The position numbers and the translations under genes were made by a program. The notes beneath the pieces are model-generated. The model was not told the DNA's origin. It saw nothing but the letters and a program-made list of their open reading frames with translations, and ran no database searches. From Pseudoscleropodium purum (Eukaryota > Streptophyta > Bryopsida > Hypnales > Brachytheciaceae): a DNA stretch of 64,000 bases. Position 1 is the stretch's first letter. Every line of letters starts with the position of its first letter. Location of the stretch: contig OZ017797.1 of assembly GCA_963969395.1 (NCBI GenBank), positions 33,418,001-33,482,000 of the forward strand, in the 5' to 3' direction. Shown piece after piece: positions 21,269 to 32,763 of this stretch.

Positions 21269-21660
21269 AAGGGCCATTTCAGGCTTGTTCACTCGGCAGT
21301 TAAAGAATGGCCACTATCAAATTTATTTATTTAAAAAAGAATTTAATGAAAAAAAGGTGAATTTTTTTATATAATGTGGCAATAGATGTGCCACGACGAG
21401 CAATTGGTGGCTTGGTGCAATGAATTCCCATAGTATTAGATGTTTTTTGGGGGGTTAGGAGGGCCATCTACGCTTGTTCCCAGCGCTATTCCTCGAGCAG
21501 TTCGGGAATGGCCACTATCAAAAAAAAAATTTAATTTTTAATTTATTTTGAAAATATTTTTTTGAAAATTTTAAAATGCAAAAAAAGTTGAATTTTTTTT
21601 AATTTAATAAAAAGAAAAGAAGTAATGTGGCAGTCGATGTGCCACATCATGCAATTGCTA
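21269..21660. repeat. Two diverged tandem copies of a GTTCCC/GGCCA-type element
   Basis: Units at about 21269-21420 and 21463-21660 share GGGCCAT at the left, AATGGCCACTATCAAA, a long A/T-rich middle, and AATGTGGCA(N)6GATGTGCCAC at the right. A related inverted unit, including TGCCACGTCA and paired GTTCCC/GGGAAC blocks, lies at 40909-41190. They are probably MITE copies of an unknown family. Confidence 0.5.
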
Positions 21661-21964
21661 TAGGACAGTGCATTGCAACATGGAATGCAGATTCAGGCAA
21701 GGGAACTCACAACCCTCCAGAGGGGCTGAATCTCATCTAATGTTTCAAAACCTCAAGGAACTTGTAGCTCTCCAAAGTAGCTAAATATCTTCTAATGTGA
21801 CATTATTTTCCTAGATCAACCAAAAACATGTGTTTTGCCTATCACAACTACATATTGTTGAGAAATTGAATAATTAGAATGATTTTAGGATACGCTCTTG
21901 ATTATGAGTGCAACTAGCATTACATGATGGTTCTACCACAATCACGTTTGGCTAATGCATTTAA

Positions 21965-22246
21965 GGGGCGCTTCACACATGGGCCTACCAAGTCGAGAGG
22001 TCATGGAAGTTTATGGCCAAACTTTGGATGAGAGTCCAAAGAAATGGGCAATAAATGGTCAAGAGTTCGTCGTGAGGCCATTGCCACGTAGGAGCTTGGG
22101 CTTCCATGTAGGAAGTTTGGAGGGCCACAGACTTTGGATTGTGTCGCCTTGTGTAAAGGGTCGAGAGGCCAAAGTCAAGATTTTCTGAAATTTGATTGGT
22201 GGAGGCCGATGGACTCTCAACCTTGGGCCCATGTGTGAAGCAACCC
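21965..22246. mobile_element. Tourist-like MITE with TAA duplication
   Basis: The 282 bp element has terminal repeats GGGGCGCTTCACACATGGGCC (one base left off the end gives 20) paired with GGGTTGCTTCACACATGGG, flanked by TAA at 21962-21964 and 22247-22249. The sister repeat at about 28527 lacks it. A TAA duplication and G-rich ends fit the PIF/Harbinger superfamily. The frame at 21955-22188 is an artefact of this element. Confidence 0.75.
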
Positions 22247-22862
22247 TAAATTTTTCTAGTAGTGATTTATGGGTATTGAGACCTGAGAGTATTGTTAGAA
22301 AAATGAATCTAGTTACAATAAGGTAATTGTAAATATTTGTGACTTTTTTCTAAAATTGATCCTTACAAATCATTTCCTATAATGCATTGTTTCTATTCAC
22401 TAGGGCAAAGGGTTGCTTTTAAAAACATTTATTTTTAGCACTTTGAAATTTTTTAATTTATTCATTGGGCATCCAATTAATGCATAAGAAAATAATCTTG
22501 AATATTGTTTTGACTTTCAACAAGATTCAACAAAATTTAGACAATTTAATACTCCATAGTACTTAAAAAAGTCTAGCGTGCAAATTTCTTTACGTGAAAG
22601 CAAGTTGAACTTGTAGTCCTTTGTAGGGATTGTAGATCTAGAGCTTTTTAAGGGACAATTTACCACAGCTAGCCCATAGAGAATCTATTATAGATATAAG
22701 TAGAACCTCTCATATTGCATCCTTGCTTGTTGCATAATAATATGTTGTAAGAGAGTTTGCAAAGAGTAGGTGGGCCTATGCACATGGTCAAGATGGAAAG
22801 ACATGTATTTCTATGGCCTTTTTAGGAAAGACATATGTTCCTATGACTTCTCTAACCACATA

Positions 22863-22908
22863 AACCTCTCATAGTGCATGGTCCTAGCACCATGCACTAA
22901 GAGAGGTT
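22863..22908. other. Near-perfect 20 bp hairpin
   Basis: The arm AACCTCTCATAGTGCATGGT pairs with ACCATGCACTAAGAGAGGTT around a 6-base loop, with one mismatch. A related 'aacctctcatattgcat' lies at about 22706. It could be the core of a small foldback element or a small-RNA precursor; the sequence alone cannot decide. Confidence 0.7.
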
Positions 22909-24219
22909 CTACCACTATGAGATCTTCAATTTTTTTTATAAGTTTTCATTTCTTTTTCATTCTTACATGAACAATTTAGATCCTAGCACAAAAATTATGA
23001 AGTAGTGCTAGGACTTCACATCATTAAAGAATAGATAAAATATTCCTCTCAACATAATTGGATGTACTTCAACCATTTTGGATAGCTCTTGAACACATTT
23101 GTAATCCACCTAATTGATGTAAAGACTTAGGAGGTAGATATACAACAATAATGCTTTGGAATGTCTTAGAGAAATTTTGCATGATTTGTGACACTTGGTA
23201 TAATAGAATCTAGTGGCAATTAATTCCAAATGCAATACTGAATGTCAATTATCTTAAATTAATAGTATTCCATGAGTCATTTTCACATTTACAATGGTTT
23301 GTTGTGCCAATATGCAAATTATTATGCAAATTGTTTTTCAAATGTAATTAGAACTTTGTGCACCACTAACCAAAGATTTCCAATTCCATTTTCCTTCATA
23401 GCTCCCTTATATCATTTCATTTCCTTCTTTGAGAATCTACCCACCATTTTAATAGAATTACACCAATTTAATGCTCAAACTGATGTTGTCAATTTCCAAT
23501 GCATTTCAATTTGTCTTAAGCAAATTTTTCTATTTAAATGGATTTCTTACAATAACTTAGCACCTAGACTTATTCATGTTCCTTTTATTTTTTTATGAAT
23601 TTTTGTTGAAGATTCAATTTCTTGACTTATCTTCATTTTTAAAATATCATTTGTAAGAAAATAATATTGGTTAAAATATACACTAGAAAAATATGGGATT
23701 AAAAACATCAAAATGAAAATAAAGATTTTAATAGAAAAATTAAAATTGACCAAAAGCTTTCATGGGCAAAGGACTAATATTTTAGGCAAGAATCTAAATG
23801 GAATGGATTTGCAAACATACAACAATTAGGGGCAATTACTTTGGTTCTAGGCATTGTAGTGGAAAACACCAATGTATTGATACAAATTATAAGAAAATTA
23901 AATCTACTTTTGACAATGTAATTATAATTAGTTCTCTTTATTATCACAACCTTGGGAACCAATGTGATGTAATAATAAGAAATTTGTAAAGTTTACATAA
24001 GCAAAAGACAACATTGATTAGCAAAGGAATGTGGTAGTAGGAATTCATGCTTTGGAAGATTTCATTTTAGTAATTCAAAGTTAAAATTAATATCTTAATA
24101 TAAATAATTTTACAAAAGTAAAAAATAGTTTATTATAAATTTCATAAAATTTATTACAAAATTTTTTTTTTTTTTAATTTTATGTTCGGAAAAGGCTAAA
24201 AGTACTTGTTTTTTTTTAG

Positions 24220-24419
24220 GTTTAGGTACTATAATTTTGAAACCTATGGGGCTTTTTACTCCAAAATTTTAAGAAGACATGTTTAAACAAGTGAAGCACA
24301 AGATCATACATAAAAATTTATTGTTCAAACAATAAAAATAGGTGAATACTTTTGCCTTGGTTTGGAATAAAGTATTTTGAAGCAATTATAGACTACAAAA
24401 TACTACACTGTTTTAGGGG
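24220..24419. mobile_element. Right end of a TTAA-clan element
   Basis: The right terminus TTTTAGGGG is followed by CTAA. The preceding 200 bp resembles 40720-40910 ('ggggctttttactccaaaatttt', shortened here, and 'gtattttgaagcaatt'). No left end was found, so the element is partial or its start is unrecognised. Confidence 0.45.
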
Positions 24420-26350
24420 CTAATATTAGAGGGTTTTTTTAAATTTATGAAATGTCACCTTTTAATTTTTCTTAATTCATATTTCATTTGAATTTGAATT
24501 TTATTTTTTATTTTGAAGAGAATGACATCAAGGCATGTTTATATGCAACCACATTGATTCCTTAATTGAAGTTTAGGTCCTATCCTTGCAAAAAAGGATA
24601 TGAAAACCTCTTTAGATCCAAAATTGTGTTAAAATCTAACAATGCACAAAAAACAATTTTATGAAACCACTACCTTGTATTAGACCTATTGCAATAGAAT
24701 CTAGTTGTTGTACAATAATTTAAATTTAAAAATAATAATCATAAATCTTGCTAGTTATAGATAGAAGTGGAATTTCAATAAAAGTCCTGACAATAGTTAG
24801 GACATAAATTGTCTACTTTTTTTCTTTCTACAAGGGCAATTAACAAATAAAAGTCTCTTTAAATCCTTATTGAAATCAAGTTTTAATTACTAAGTCATAA
24901 GAAAATCTTGAAAATTATATTGCTAAATGAAGTAAATACATCTAATTGCAACCTTATCAAAAGCCAATCCTTGTAGATGCTTGCTTTAGATGAATATGAT
25001 TTAAAGTGAACCACCCCATTACCTCCACATTCTCAAGTTTACCTTTAAGTATCTATGGGGTGCATTTTAGAGGGGAAGTATAGACAATAGGGACATGAGG
25101 GTGGAATTGAGAAGGTAGTAGTAATGTGTTGGTTCACTTTAGATATGAGAGCTTTTGAATGATTTTATATACACCTATAATCATGACTTTCAAAATCAAT
25201 TGGTTATTCATAGAATCTAAAAATGATTGTTCTCATACACTATCTAATGCAAGTAAGGTATAGTATCTAATTTGCTTCAAAAGAAGTTTCGACAATATAA
25301 GGTTCAAAACTACATATTAAATTTTTATTTTGTAAATTTAGTTCTACAAATATTAAGAATGAGTTGCTTTAATAATCAAATGTATTTTTTTAAAATAAGT
25401 ATCTTCAAAAAAATTGTGCATATTTTTGAAGATTGTAGATCTGTGTAAAATATGAAAAAGCATGATATGGAATCTATAAAAAAAAAAATTGTACAAAAAT
25501 AGTCTAAAGTACAAAAAAAATTACTATTTTGTAAAAAAAATTATGAATTCATGTTCATTATGAGTTAATAGAATATTAAAAAGACTTGGGCTAAAAAGAT
25601 TTTAAAGCCATGAAAATTACATCCAAAATCAAATTTAGACATGTTTGGGAGACTCATTTTTTATTGAATTTTTTTTTAAAGACTTCATTACAAAATTATG
25701 GATTTGAATACTTATAACAACAATAAAAGTCACCATGAAAAAATCCCATCTTAAAAGACATTTTGGTATTATTTTATAGCCTTAGACTATTTTTTTGTAA
25801 TTTCAACATAGCAAATCTACTTTTCTACACAATTTTCTTCTTGCATTCTAGAGGTGTCTTTCTATTGATTATTAGAATTCAACAAAATTAAAATATCCTT
25901 ATAGTAATGGATATTATCAAATGCTTATTTTTGCTTTTATGTGTACTTGCTTAGATTCCAAAAATTTAATGTTTAAAAAATCATTTAGCTATGAGAAAAG
26001 TGTTGAATAAGAAATTTCATATTTTTAGATTGTTGTGGTTTTTCATCTAAACCTATTTATTCATACTATTTTTATTATAATTTTAACTAATAAAATTGTC
26101 TTACTAACCCCAAATTTGTGACTAAGTTATAAATTAAGGTTAAATCCATAAACATTTGGATGATACAAGTATAAAATATATGTAATAATGGTAATACAAC
26201 ATGTTACATCTAATTTTATCAAAGATGTTGCTAAAATTTGAATGTTAGAAATCTTTAGTAATTGATTGAATTTCAATTAATGTTCAAGAAAAAAAATAAA
26301 AAATATTTAAATGATCTATTGAAAAGTCAAAGTATCATTTGCAAAATTAG

Positions 26351-26694
26351 CCACTAAAGGACAAAGTGATTGTATAATATATGCAAAAAAATCTTGGATA
26401 GGTGTGCACAAAGTCAATTTGGGTCAGAGTTCAAGAACTTTTGATACAAAGAGTGAACATTGTACCTTCTTGGCGTAGATACACATTTTTCTCCACCTTC
26501 AAACATTATAATATTTCAATTTTCATGGTTTAAGTTTATGAAATGTTTTCCACACATTCTTATGGTAGTCTATTACAAATTTGTATAGTTGAATGTCAAA
26601 ATTTTATTTTATTTTATTCTTCTAAAATTTTTGTCCAAAAATATGGCAGATTTTTGATAATTTCTACCTAAAATATGCCTCAATTCTTTAGGGG
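26351..26694. mobile_element. TTAA-clan element, family G, second copy
   Basis: The 344 bp element has ends CCACTAAAGGAC and CTTTAGGGG, flanked by TTAG and CTAA, which are one-base variants of TTAA. Its interior matches 20596-20942 ('gataccaag...gtaccttcttgg' region). Confidence 0.75.
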
Positions 26695-26851
26695 CTAAAT
26701 CACTTTTATGATATATTCATATTTCCTAATACTCAATAGTTGAGGTTGGCAATTTTTTTGGTGAAAAACAAATGCCAAAATTTTAGGAAAATTACTTTTT
26801 CAAACCCAAATCCTTTTTATTTTAAATCAATTGCATAATCACAGTCTTTAA

Positions 26852-27749
26852 CCCCTAAAGTCCCAAGGCCATTTTTCTACCAAAAACCACTCAAAATTGT
26901 TATTTTTGCTACGTTCATCCAAAAATATTTTTTTAGAATCTAACCAAAGGATCTTTGTACTTCACTTGTCTTAGCTCATATGGTAAAAATTTCATGAAGT
27001 TTGACTGTATAGATTGAAAGATATTAGCATTCAAAGTTGAAAAAGAAAGTTTTTGTGAACGTTGGCCTGCAATTTTAGATGACTTTGACCGCCAATTGTG
27101 GAGTTTTTTTGCACTACAAACTTTGAATTTGAAATTTTTTATGTTGAAGAATTGAGTTGAAAGTCTAGGAAAAAGAATTCAAAAAAACACACTTGATTTT
27201 CATTCTTTAAAAAAATGCTAAGTAGAAGTAGGTCCAAGATTGGAAAAAAAACTAACTTGTTAATAACTCCAAGATGGGATTGAAAGACAATAATTCCAAT
27301 GGTGAGATTGTTTCAACAAATAAACACAACATTCTCAAAAAAAAAAAATTGTGAAAATTGCATTCAGAAAAGAATCCTACAAATTATTTTTTCAAGAAGA
27401 TGCTGAAATTGTCCGAAAAACAAGATTGTCCTTAACTTTCTTATTAATATTCCAAATAGAACGAATCAAAGCTTCACATGTAAACAAAATAAAAAAATTT
27501 AGGGGAAAAAAAATTAAAATTTATTTTGATTTTTTGCGATTTTTTTGTTCTACTTGCCGAGTTCAGTTTCAAGCTTTTTGTGGTATAACTTTTGCACCCG
27601 GGCACCAATTGAAATAAAAATTATATTCCCTTGTAGATAATCAATTTTTCTATCTTATGAGAAAGTTTCAAACAATTCACTAAAAATTGAAGTCACAAGA
27701 ACCTGCCCAAAATTTGATTTGTCCCTTGAGGGGACTAGGAATTTAGAGG
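26852..27749. mobile_element. TTAA-flanked element, family I
   Basis: The 898 bp element starts CCCCTAAAGTCCCAAGGCC and ends with the inverted form of CCTCTAAATTCC. Perfect TTAA flanks lie at 26848-26851 and 27750-27753. The sister repeat at about 21106 is unoccupied and shows a single tetranucleotide (there CCAA) at the insertion point, as expected for a 4 bp target duplication. The frame at 27351-27617 lies inside it and is not convincing. Confidence 0.85.
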
Positions 27750-27898
27750 TTAACTTTATTGAATTATTACACAGAAAATGCCAACCCTAACCTCTAGGTT
27801 TGATATTTTAATGTCTGAAAATGAAGCCTGAGGAGGAATGACTTTATTTTCTTAGATCAGCCATACACAAGGGTCTTGCTTATCAAAACCACATACTA

Positions 27899-28436
27899 CT
27901 ATTAAGTTAGGGTGTTTGTTTTGTTTGTTTGTTACATTGAGATCTCCTAGACCATGCATCTCCCGTTTATGTGTTTGGTATCATCGGAAAGCCCTTGGTG
28001 AGGAAGGGTGCATGGGCTTGGTTTCATGGGGTTCTAGCCTAAGGCATGAAAGTTATTGAATTTCAAAGTTTTTATGAATTAAATTTTCTTTAATTATTTT
28101 TTTCTTTTGTTTTGACCATGGCAACAACATGGGGCACACTAGTACTATTGAAAAATTGAATGGTCCTTCTATTAAGTTAGGCTATTTGTTCGTTTTGTTT
28201 TATTTTGTTTGTTTGTTATGTTGAGATCTCCTAAACCATATGTCTTTCGTTCATGCGTTTGGTATCATTGGAAAGCCCTTGGCAAGGAGGGGTGTACGGG
28301 CTTGGTTTCGTGGCGTTCTGACCTACGGCGTGAAAGTTATTGAATTTTGAAGTTTTCATGAATTAAAAAAATTAGAAAATTATTTCTTCTATATTTTGAC
28401 TGTGGCAACGGTATGGAGCACATTAGTTGTTATTAG
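27899..28436. repeat. 270 bp tandem duplication
   Basis: Two diverged units (27899-28168 and 28169-28436) begin CTATTAAGTTAGG and share TTGAGATCTCCTA, 'tttggtatcat.ggaaagccctt', 'gggcttggttt' and 'gtgaaagttattgaatttt'. The sister repeat lacks both units. It is locally less AT-rich than its surroundings. Confidence 0.85.
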
Positions 28437-28833
28437 TTTTGGAATGATTTAAGGGACACATTCTTGATTATGAGTGCAATCTACATTTTGCAATGGTTCT
28501 ACTACAAGCACATCTTGCAAATGCATATAAAATTTTCCAATAACGATTCATGGGTGTTGGGAATGTTGTTCACAAAGTAAATGTAGTCTAAGTTAGAATA
28601 AGGTAAGTGTAAATAATTGTGACCCTTTTCTAAAATTGATCCTTACAAATCATTTCTTATAATATACTATCTCTTTTCACTAAAGCAAAGGGTTGTTTTT
28701 GAAAGTACCTACTTTTAGCACTTTGAAAATTCATAATTTATTCATCGAGCATCTAATTAATACATAAAAAAAATCTTAAATATTGTTTTGACTTCCAACA
28801 AGATCCAACAAAAGTTAGACACTTTAATAATAG

Positions 28834-30804
28834 AAACGAAATTCAATTGTTTATTTGGATGTTGATAGGAGTAATTAACTCGTCTCAATACGTATGATCC
28901 AACTAAATACCAAATCATTTCCACAACAAAAGTTTCAAAAGTGTAAGTTTGATAAGGATTGGGTTGCTTTGAGCTCATTTGCACAAGGCAAAATATGTGA
29001 TCAAGTAGAATAACTTGATCTCCTTGACTAACATTGAATAGTCTTCATCAGGGTAATTTTTTTGCCTTCTAGTCATATTGCTCATGTAGCAATCATCCAT
29101 AAAATATAGACACTAGTTTTTTTACTATTTTTCACTATATTTTTTAATTTATATTTCATAATTTATTGTAATAATAAATATTAGGTGAATTTCTAGCCCT
29201 CACATAGATAGATTTGGTAAAATGTAGTTTAAAAACAACCCAAATTTCCTTTATTCTTATCGCAAAGTCATAAATGGGGGTATTTTAGATGGATAAATTG
29301 CCAAAAATAAGTACACTAGTCCTAATTGGTTTGGTTCTTCCTAGTTCTATATGAAAGATTGCATTTTTAGTAGTTTTTCAACTTTGAAAAGTAAGACCCT
29401 ATGACCTTGTGGTCAAACTTCAAAATCATTGACTTTGTATGGTTTCTTTTGTGACTAAGTTTAAATGAAATTATATTTTCATTTTTGAGAGATATAATTA
29501 CTCGTCTCGGGTTGTTGCAAGAAACAATTGTCATTTTTTTGTCCTCTTGACCTTGGACATGTGTTTTTTTGCTCATAAATTTTGCATTGTTTTTCTATTT
29601 TATGTGAAATTTGAAATGAAGGTATATGTAATAGTTTTAAACATTGAGTTATTTTTTTCAATTTAAAAAAAATTGGTTTATTACTTTTAATTTGCCATCA
29701 TTTGGATGTCTATCTTGGCTATTTTGGAGGGTTTTAGTATTGTTTCTGATTCAAAAATAAGAATTTGAAGGTCATAATTGAGATGCAAGGATTTCTACAA
29801 AAGTGACATAAGTCTACAAAGAGATCTTCTAAAAATAAAAAAAAAGCCCACCTTCTACAGGTACTCAAAGTACACTACCTTTGCATGCACATTAGGAATA
29901 CAATTTTATTTGCTCAAAGATGAAAAATGGTTGAAAAGAAGCATCTTCAAGTTAGAAAAAATGGATTTTTTGGTTTCTATTTTTGAATTTTTAAAATAAT
30001 TAAAAAAATCAAATTCCAAAGCATCTACTCCTTTACATTTTCCATCACTCTTTTTTGTGCATAACTTTTAGTGATAAATATTTTTGGTCTAAATTTTCAC
30101 ACTTACTCTTGTAAATGCTACACAAATCATCCATATGTTATTTCCTTTAAAAAAGTTTATTTCCCAAAGTCACAATTTTGTAGTTCTAAGGCTATTTTGA
30201 GCCCAAAATGACAAGTATTTCTTGCAACTACCCTCTTCTATAAATCATAAAATTTTCAATTTTTTGGGTAAAATTTATGAATGTCTAAAGAATAAGTAAA
30301 AAAACTCATATCTCATACAAAATAAGCTTGAGAAAACTAATTTTTTTTGCATAAGAGCACATTATGGTGTAGAACATCATGGTGTAAGCCAAATTCTTGT
30401 GCCTTTCTATAATTAAAAAATCAATAGACCATGGTAATAGGCATAGGGTTCAAATTGTCATAAAATATTAAATTATTGAAATTTCTCAAATTTTCAAATT
30501 GGAGTAGAATCTAGACTTTATAAGCTTCAATTCATTAGTTGGTTTTAAATTCAGAAATATTGATTTTAATAGCTATAATGCAAATGAAGAGCAAGTTGGT
30601 AGGAGTTGCCAAGTACACTAAAAAGGCATCTTTCGTAATTAGTGGATTTGGCATCTTCTTTCTAGTTTCTCAAGTAGGGGCTTTTCACCACCAAAAGTTG
30701 TACATACACTCATGAAACACTCTCCCCAAAGTTGGATGAAAATCATTTGTTTTGTGAGTAAGTTATAACACCGTATGACTACCCATCAACAATAAAATGG
30801 TTGC
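28834..30804. other. AT-rich intergenic DNA
   Basis: About 2 kb with no gene, RNA or clear element boundary. Short frames at 28757-28984, 29367-29661 and 29778-29999 are lysine-, phenylalanine- and asparagine-rich by-products of the composition. Confidence 0.5.
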
Positions 30805-30808
30805 TTAC

Positions 30809-32041
30809 CAGAGCCGATCCATTTCAAATCATGGCCCCTTTTTTGTGCAATAGGCTACTCTCTTTCTAATTAGCATGAGAAAGCAAGAGATAAATTATGG
30901 CACAATTTTCAATGCAGTCATCACAGATTACAATTGGTTGTAGTTTTAGTTGACTTTGCAACCAACATGTGGTTCAAAATAGGAAGCATTATATGATAAG
31001 AATAGGTTGACAAGAATCTTCAACTAAAAAATTAATAGTAACTTTGTTTTGAAAAATAAAATTCTGAAAAAATATGCAATCCATCTAAACTCTATTTTTG
31101 TATGTAGAAAATTTTTTCCACTCAAGAAACTTGTGTTCTAGATATGCATAATTGCTTAATCCCTTAAGGACTTGATCCATTGTGAAATGGTCAAACTTCT
31201 TATCTAAGCTAATTTTAGCCTTTTTAATAGTATTCAAACAACAATTTTATATTTTTACTACTTGAAACTCTAAATTCTATATCACTTTGAGAAATTGCAT
31301 TTATTATATTAAATTTCTAATTTTTATCATTTTTGTTGCAAAAAATGAACATAAATGAGTAAAAATAGAAAAAATAATCCAAATTATTTAAAAAAAATTT
31401 AGGGGGTAAAATTAGCAATGGAGATTAGCATGAAAAATTTTCAATTGGTTATTTTATTTTTTACACCCAAAATAGCCACATCAAACACCTTGAAGTCAAA
31501 TTCGACTATCAAACCAAATTTATCCTTTAATTTAATTGATGTACAAAAAATTTCTATTTTTTGCTGGTAGAAAAATAAATTTTCTATTTATTTTGTATTT
31601 TTTCAATAATTTTGAAGGAAAAATAAAATTATTGTGATTTTTCAAAGCTAAAGGTGGAAATAAAATTATATCAATTACAATATATATTAGAATAATCTAT
31701 AATTTTTACTGTAAATGAAGAGTGAATGAGAAATATAATTTTATAATTTAAATTCAAAATTCTTTTAAAGAAAAGAAAACATGAATGAAAAGCTCACCAT
31801 ATTGTGTTATTTGGATTTTAACATAGAGAACTTTCAATTGCAATAACTCTTTCAGTGTTTGACATTTCTCAAAACTTTAAAATGAAATAGAGACAAAACT
31901 TGTCAAGCTTCATTTTCTTAGTTGAAATCAAATTCTAAAAATATTTATTTTAAAATTTGTAATCGAGGTTGACTAAAGCGCATTGACTTTTGGGATGCCT
32001 ATGTGTTTAAAGGTTAAGTGGTCAGAAATGGGTCAACTCCC
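30809..32041. mobile_element. Family F element, reverse orientation, with a nested transposon
   Basis: The two halves, 30809-31155 and 32018-32041, together match the intact family F copy at 16912-17286 in reverse. The outer flanks are TTAC (30805-30808) and TTAA (32042-32045). It is split at its internal TTAA by the element at 31160-32013. Confidence 0.75.
31160..32013. mobile_element. TTAA-flanked element U, nested in family F
   Basis: The 854 bp element starts TCCCTTAAGGACTTG and ends with the inverted form of CCTTTAAACAC, with perfect TTAA flanks at 31156-31159 and 32014-32017. Family F copies at 16912-17286 and 38990-39190 have one uninterrupted TTAA at this exact place, which directly shows duplication of TTAA on insertion. 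Confidence 0.85.
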
Positions 32042-32045
32042 TTAA

Positions 32046-32340
32046 GCTTTTCAAGGTGAATGCAATGGGAGGTTGCCCCCATTTGCAAGATGCTAAATCC
32101 ATTATTCAAAGTGGCCCTTGTAGGTTAAATTTTTCCTTGGGGAAAATATAAGAGTTTTTTTATTTTCCACACATGATAATTTGAAAATTTTGGATTCATA
32201 ATTGCAATCATAGGTCCCAAAATTGATTGAAGAGGTGGGAAATATAGAATTAACACGGCACAAATTAGGAGGCTTTTTTTTAACAATTACCATACAGAAT
32301 ACAAAATTCACCCTGCAACGAATGAAGAGTTTAGCGTCCT
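32046..32340. repeat. 'GCCCCCT' repeat arm, inverted
   Basis: Matches the right arm at 19690-19932, in the same orientation ('gcaagatgctaaatcc', 'aaagtggcccttgtaggtt', 'gaaaatttt', 'attgcaatcataggtcccaaa'). It ends where the gene-like DNA upstream of the ALP1-like gene begins. Confidence 0.55.
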
Positions 32341-32451
32341 GCCCCCCTGTTTGTGAAAAAAAAAAAAGTAACCCTCCCCGCCTTAAAAGTCTTACTGGTA
32401 GAACTGATAGAAGCAGCAGCAATGGCAGGATCACTCTTGCCCAATTTCCAA

Positions 32452-32745
32452 GTTTCAAACCCTCCGCTGGAAGAAGCACTCGCATCGCATTCGCGCTGTT
32501 CAATTGTAGCATTATTCTTCAAAGGAGATTTTAGTGAAGAACTGCCTGCAGCTCACTCTGTTTCCTGAATGAATTTCGCCAGCTTTTGGGAGCAATTCTG
32601 AGGTTTCGGTTAGAGCTCGAAGTTAGTTCAGTGCTTGTCACAGAACTGACAAAACAGTGGCAGGGAGCTCCGTGTGAAGTTTCCAATGATGGGCGGAGAA
32701 GCTTGAATTTGGATTTTAGGGTTTGCAAGTTTTTTGAGCATGGAG
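32452..32745 (+). promoter_or_regulatory. Upstream region of the ALP1-like gene, tandem copy 1
   Basis: Matches 32764-33060 over its whole length, offset 311-315 bp. Shared blocks in order are 'aagcactcg', 'attcgcg', 'ggagatttt/ggagattta', 'ctgtttcc/ccgtttcc', 'tagagctcgaagtt/tagagcttgaagtt', 'tttagggtttgcaag' and ATGGAG. Its own ATG (32740) opens only a short frame. It may hold an alternative transcription start, and its short frame may act as an upstream reading frame. Confidence 0.65.
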
Positions 32746-32763
32746 TTTGTAGTTGTATCACGC

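Larger units (their letters stand above)
20498..22556. repeat. Dispersed 2 kb repeat, copy 1
   Basis: Collinear with 26245-28833. Shared anchors in order are 'tagtaattgattgaa', the family G element, 'gaggttggcaattttt', 'ttgatattttaa', 'gattatgagtgcaa', 'ctaaaattgatccttacaaa' and 'caacaagattcaacaaaa'. The two copies differ by later insertions. Copy 1 alone has the TG array, the GGGAA-type tandem block and the Tourist-like MITE; copy 2 alone has element I and a 270 bp tandem duplication. It may be a large transposon or a segmental duplication. Confidence 0.8.
22557..26244. other. AT-rich intergenic DNA with hairpins and one element end
   Basis: About 3.7 kb with no convincing gene. It contains a strong hairpin (22863-22908), a short duplicated 'ggaaagacat' block at 22795-22855, and one right end of the TTAA clan at 24419. 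The frames at 23272-23598 and 23774-23989 are AT-rich and match nothing I recognise. Confidence 0.5.
26245..28833. repeat. Dispersed 2 kb repeat, copy 2
   Basis: Collinear with 20498-22556, enlarged by element I (26852-27749) and the tandem block 27899-28436. Similarity stops at about 28833, after 'caacaagatccaac'. Confidence 0.8.

Noticed and set aside
21955..22188. 77-codon frame with a protein-like look
   Set aside because: It lies inside the Tourist-like MITE and has no counterpart in the sister repeat.
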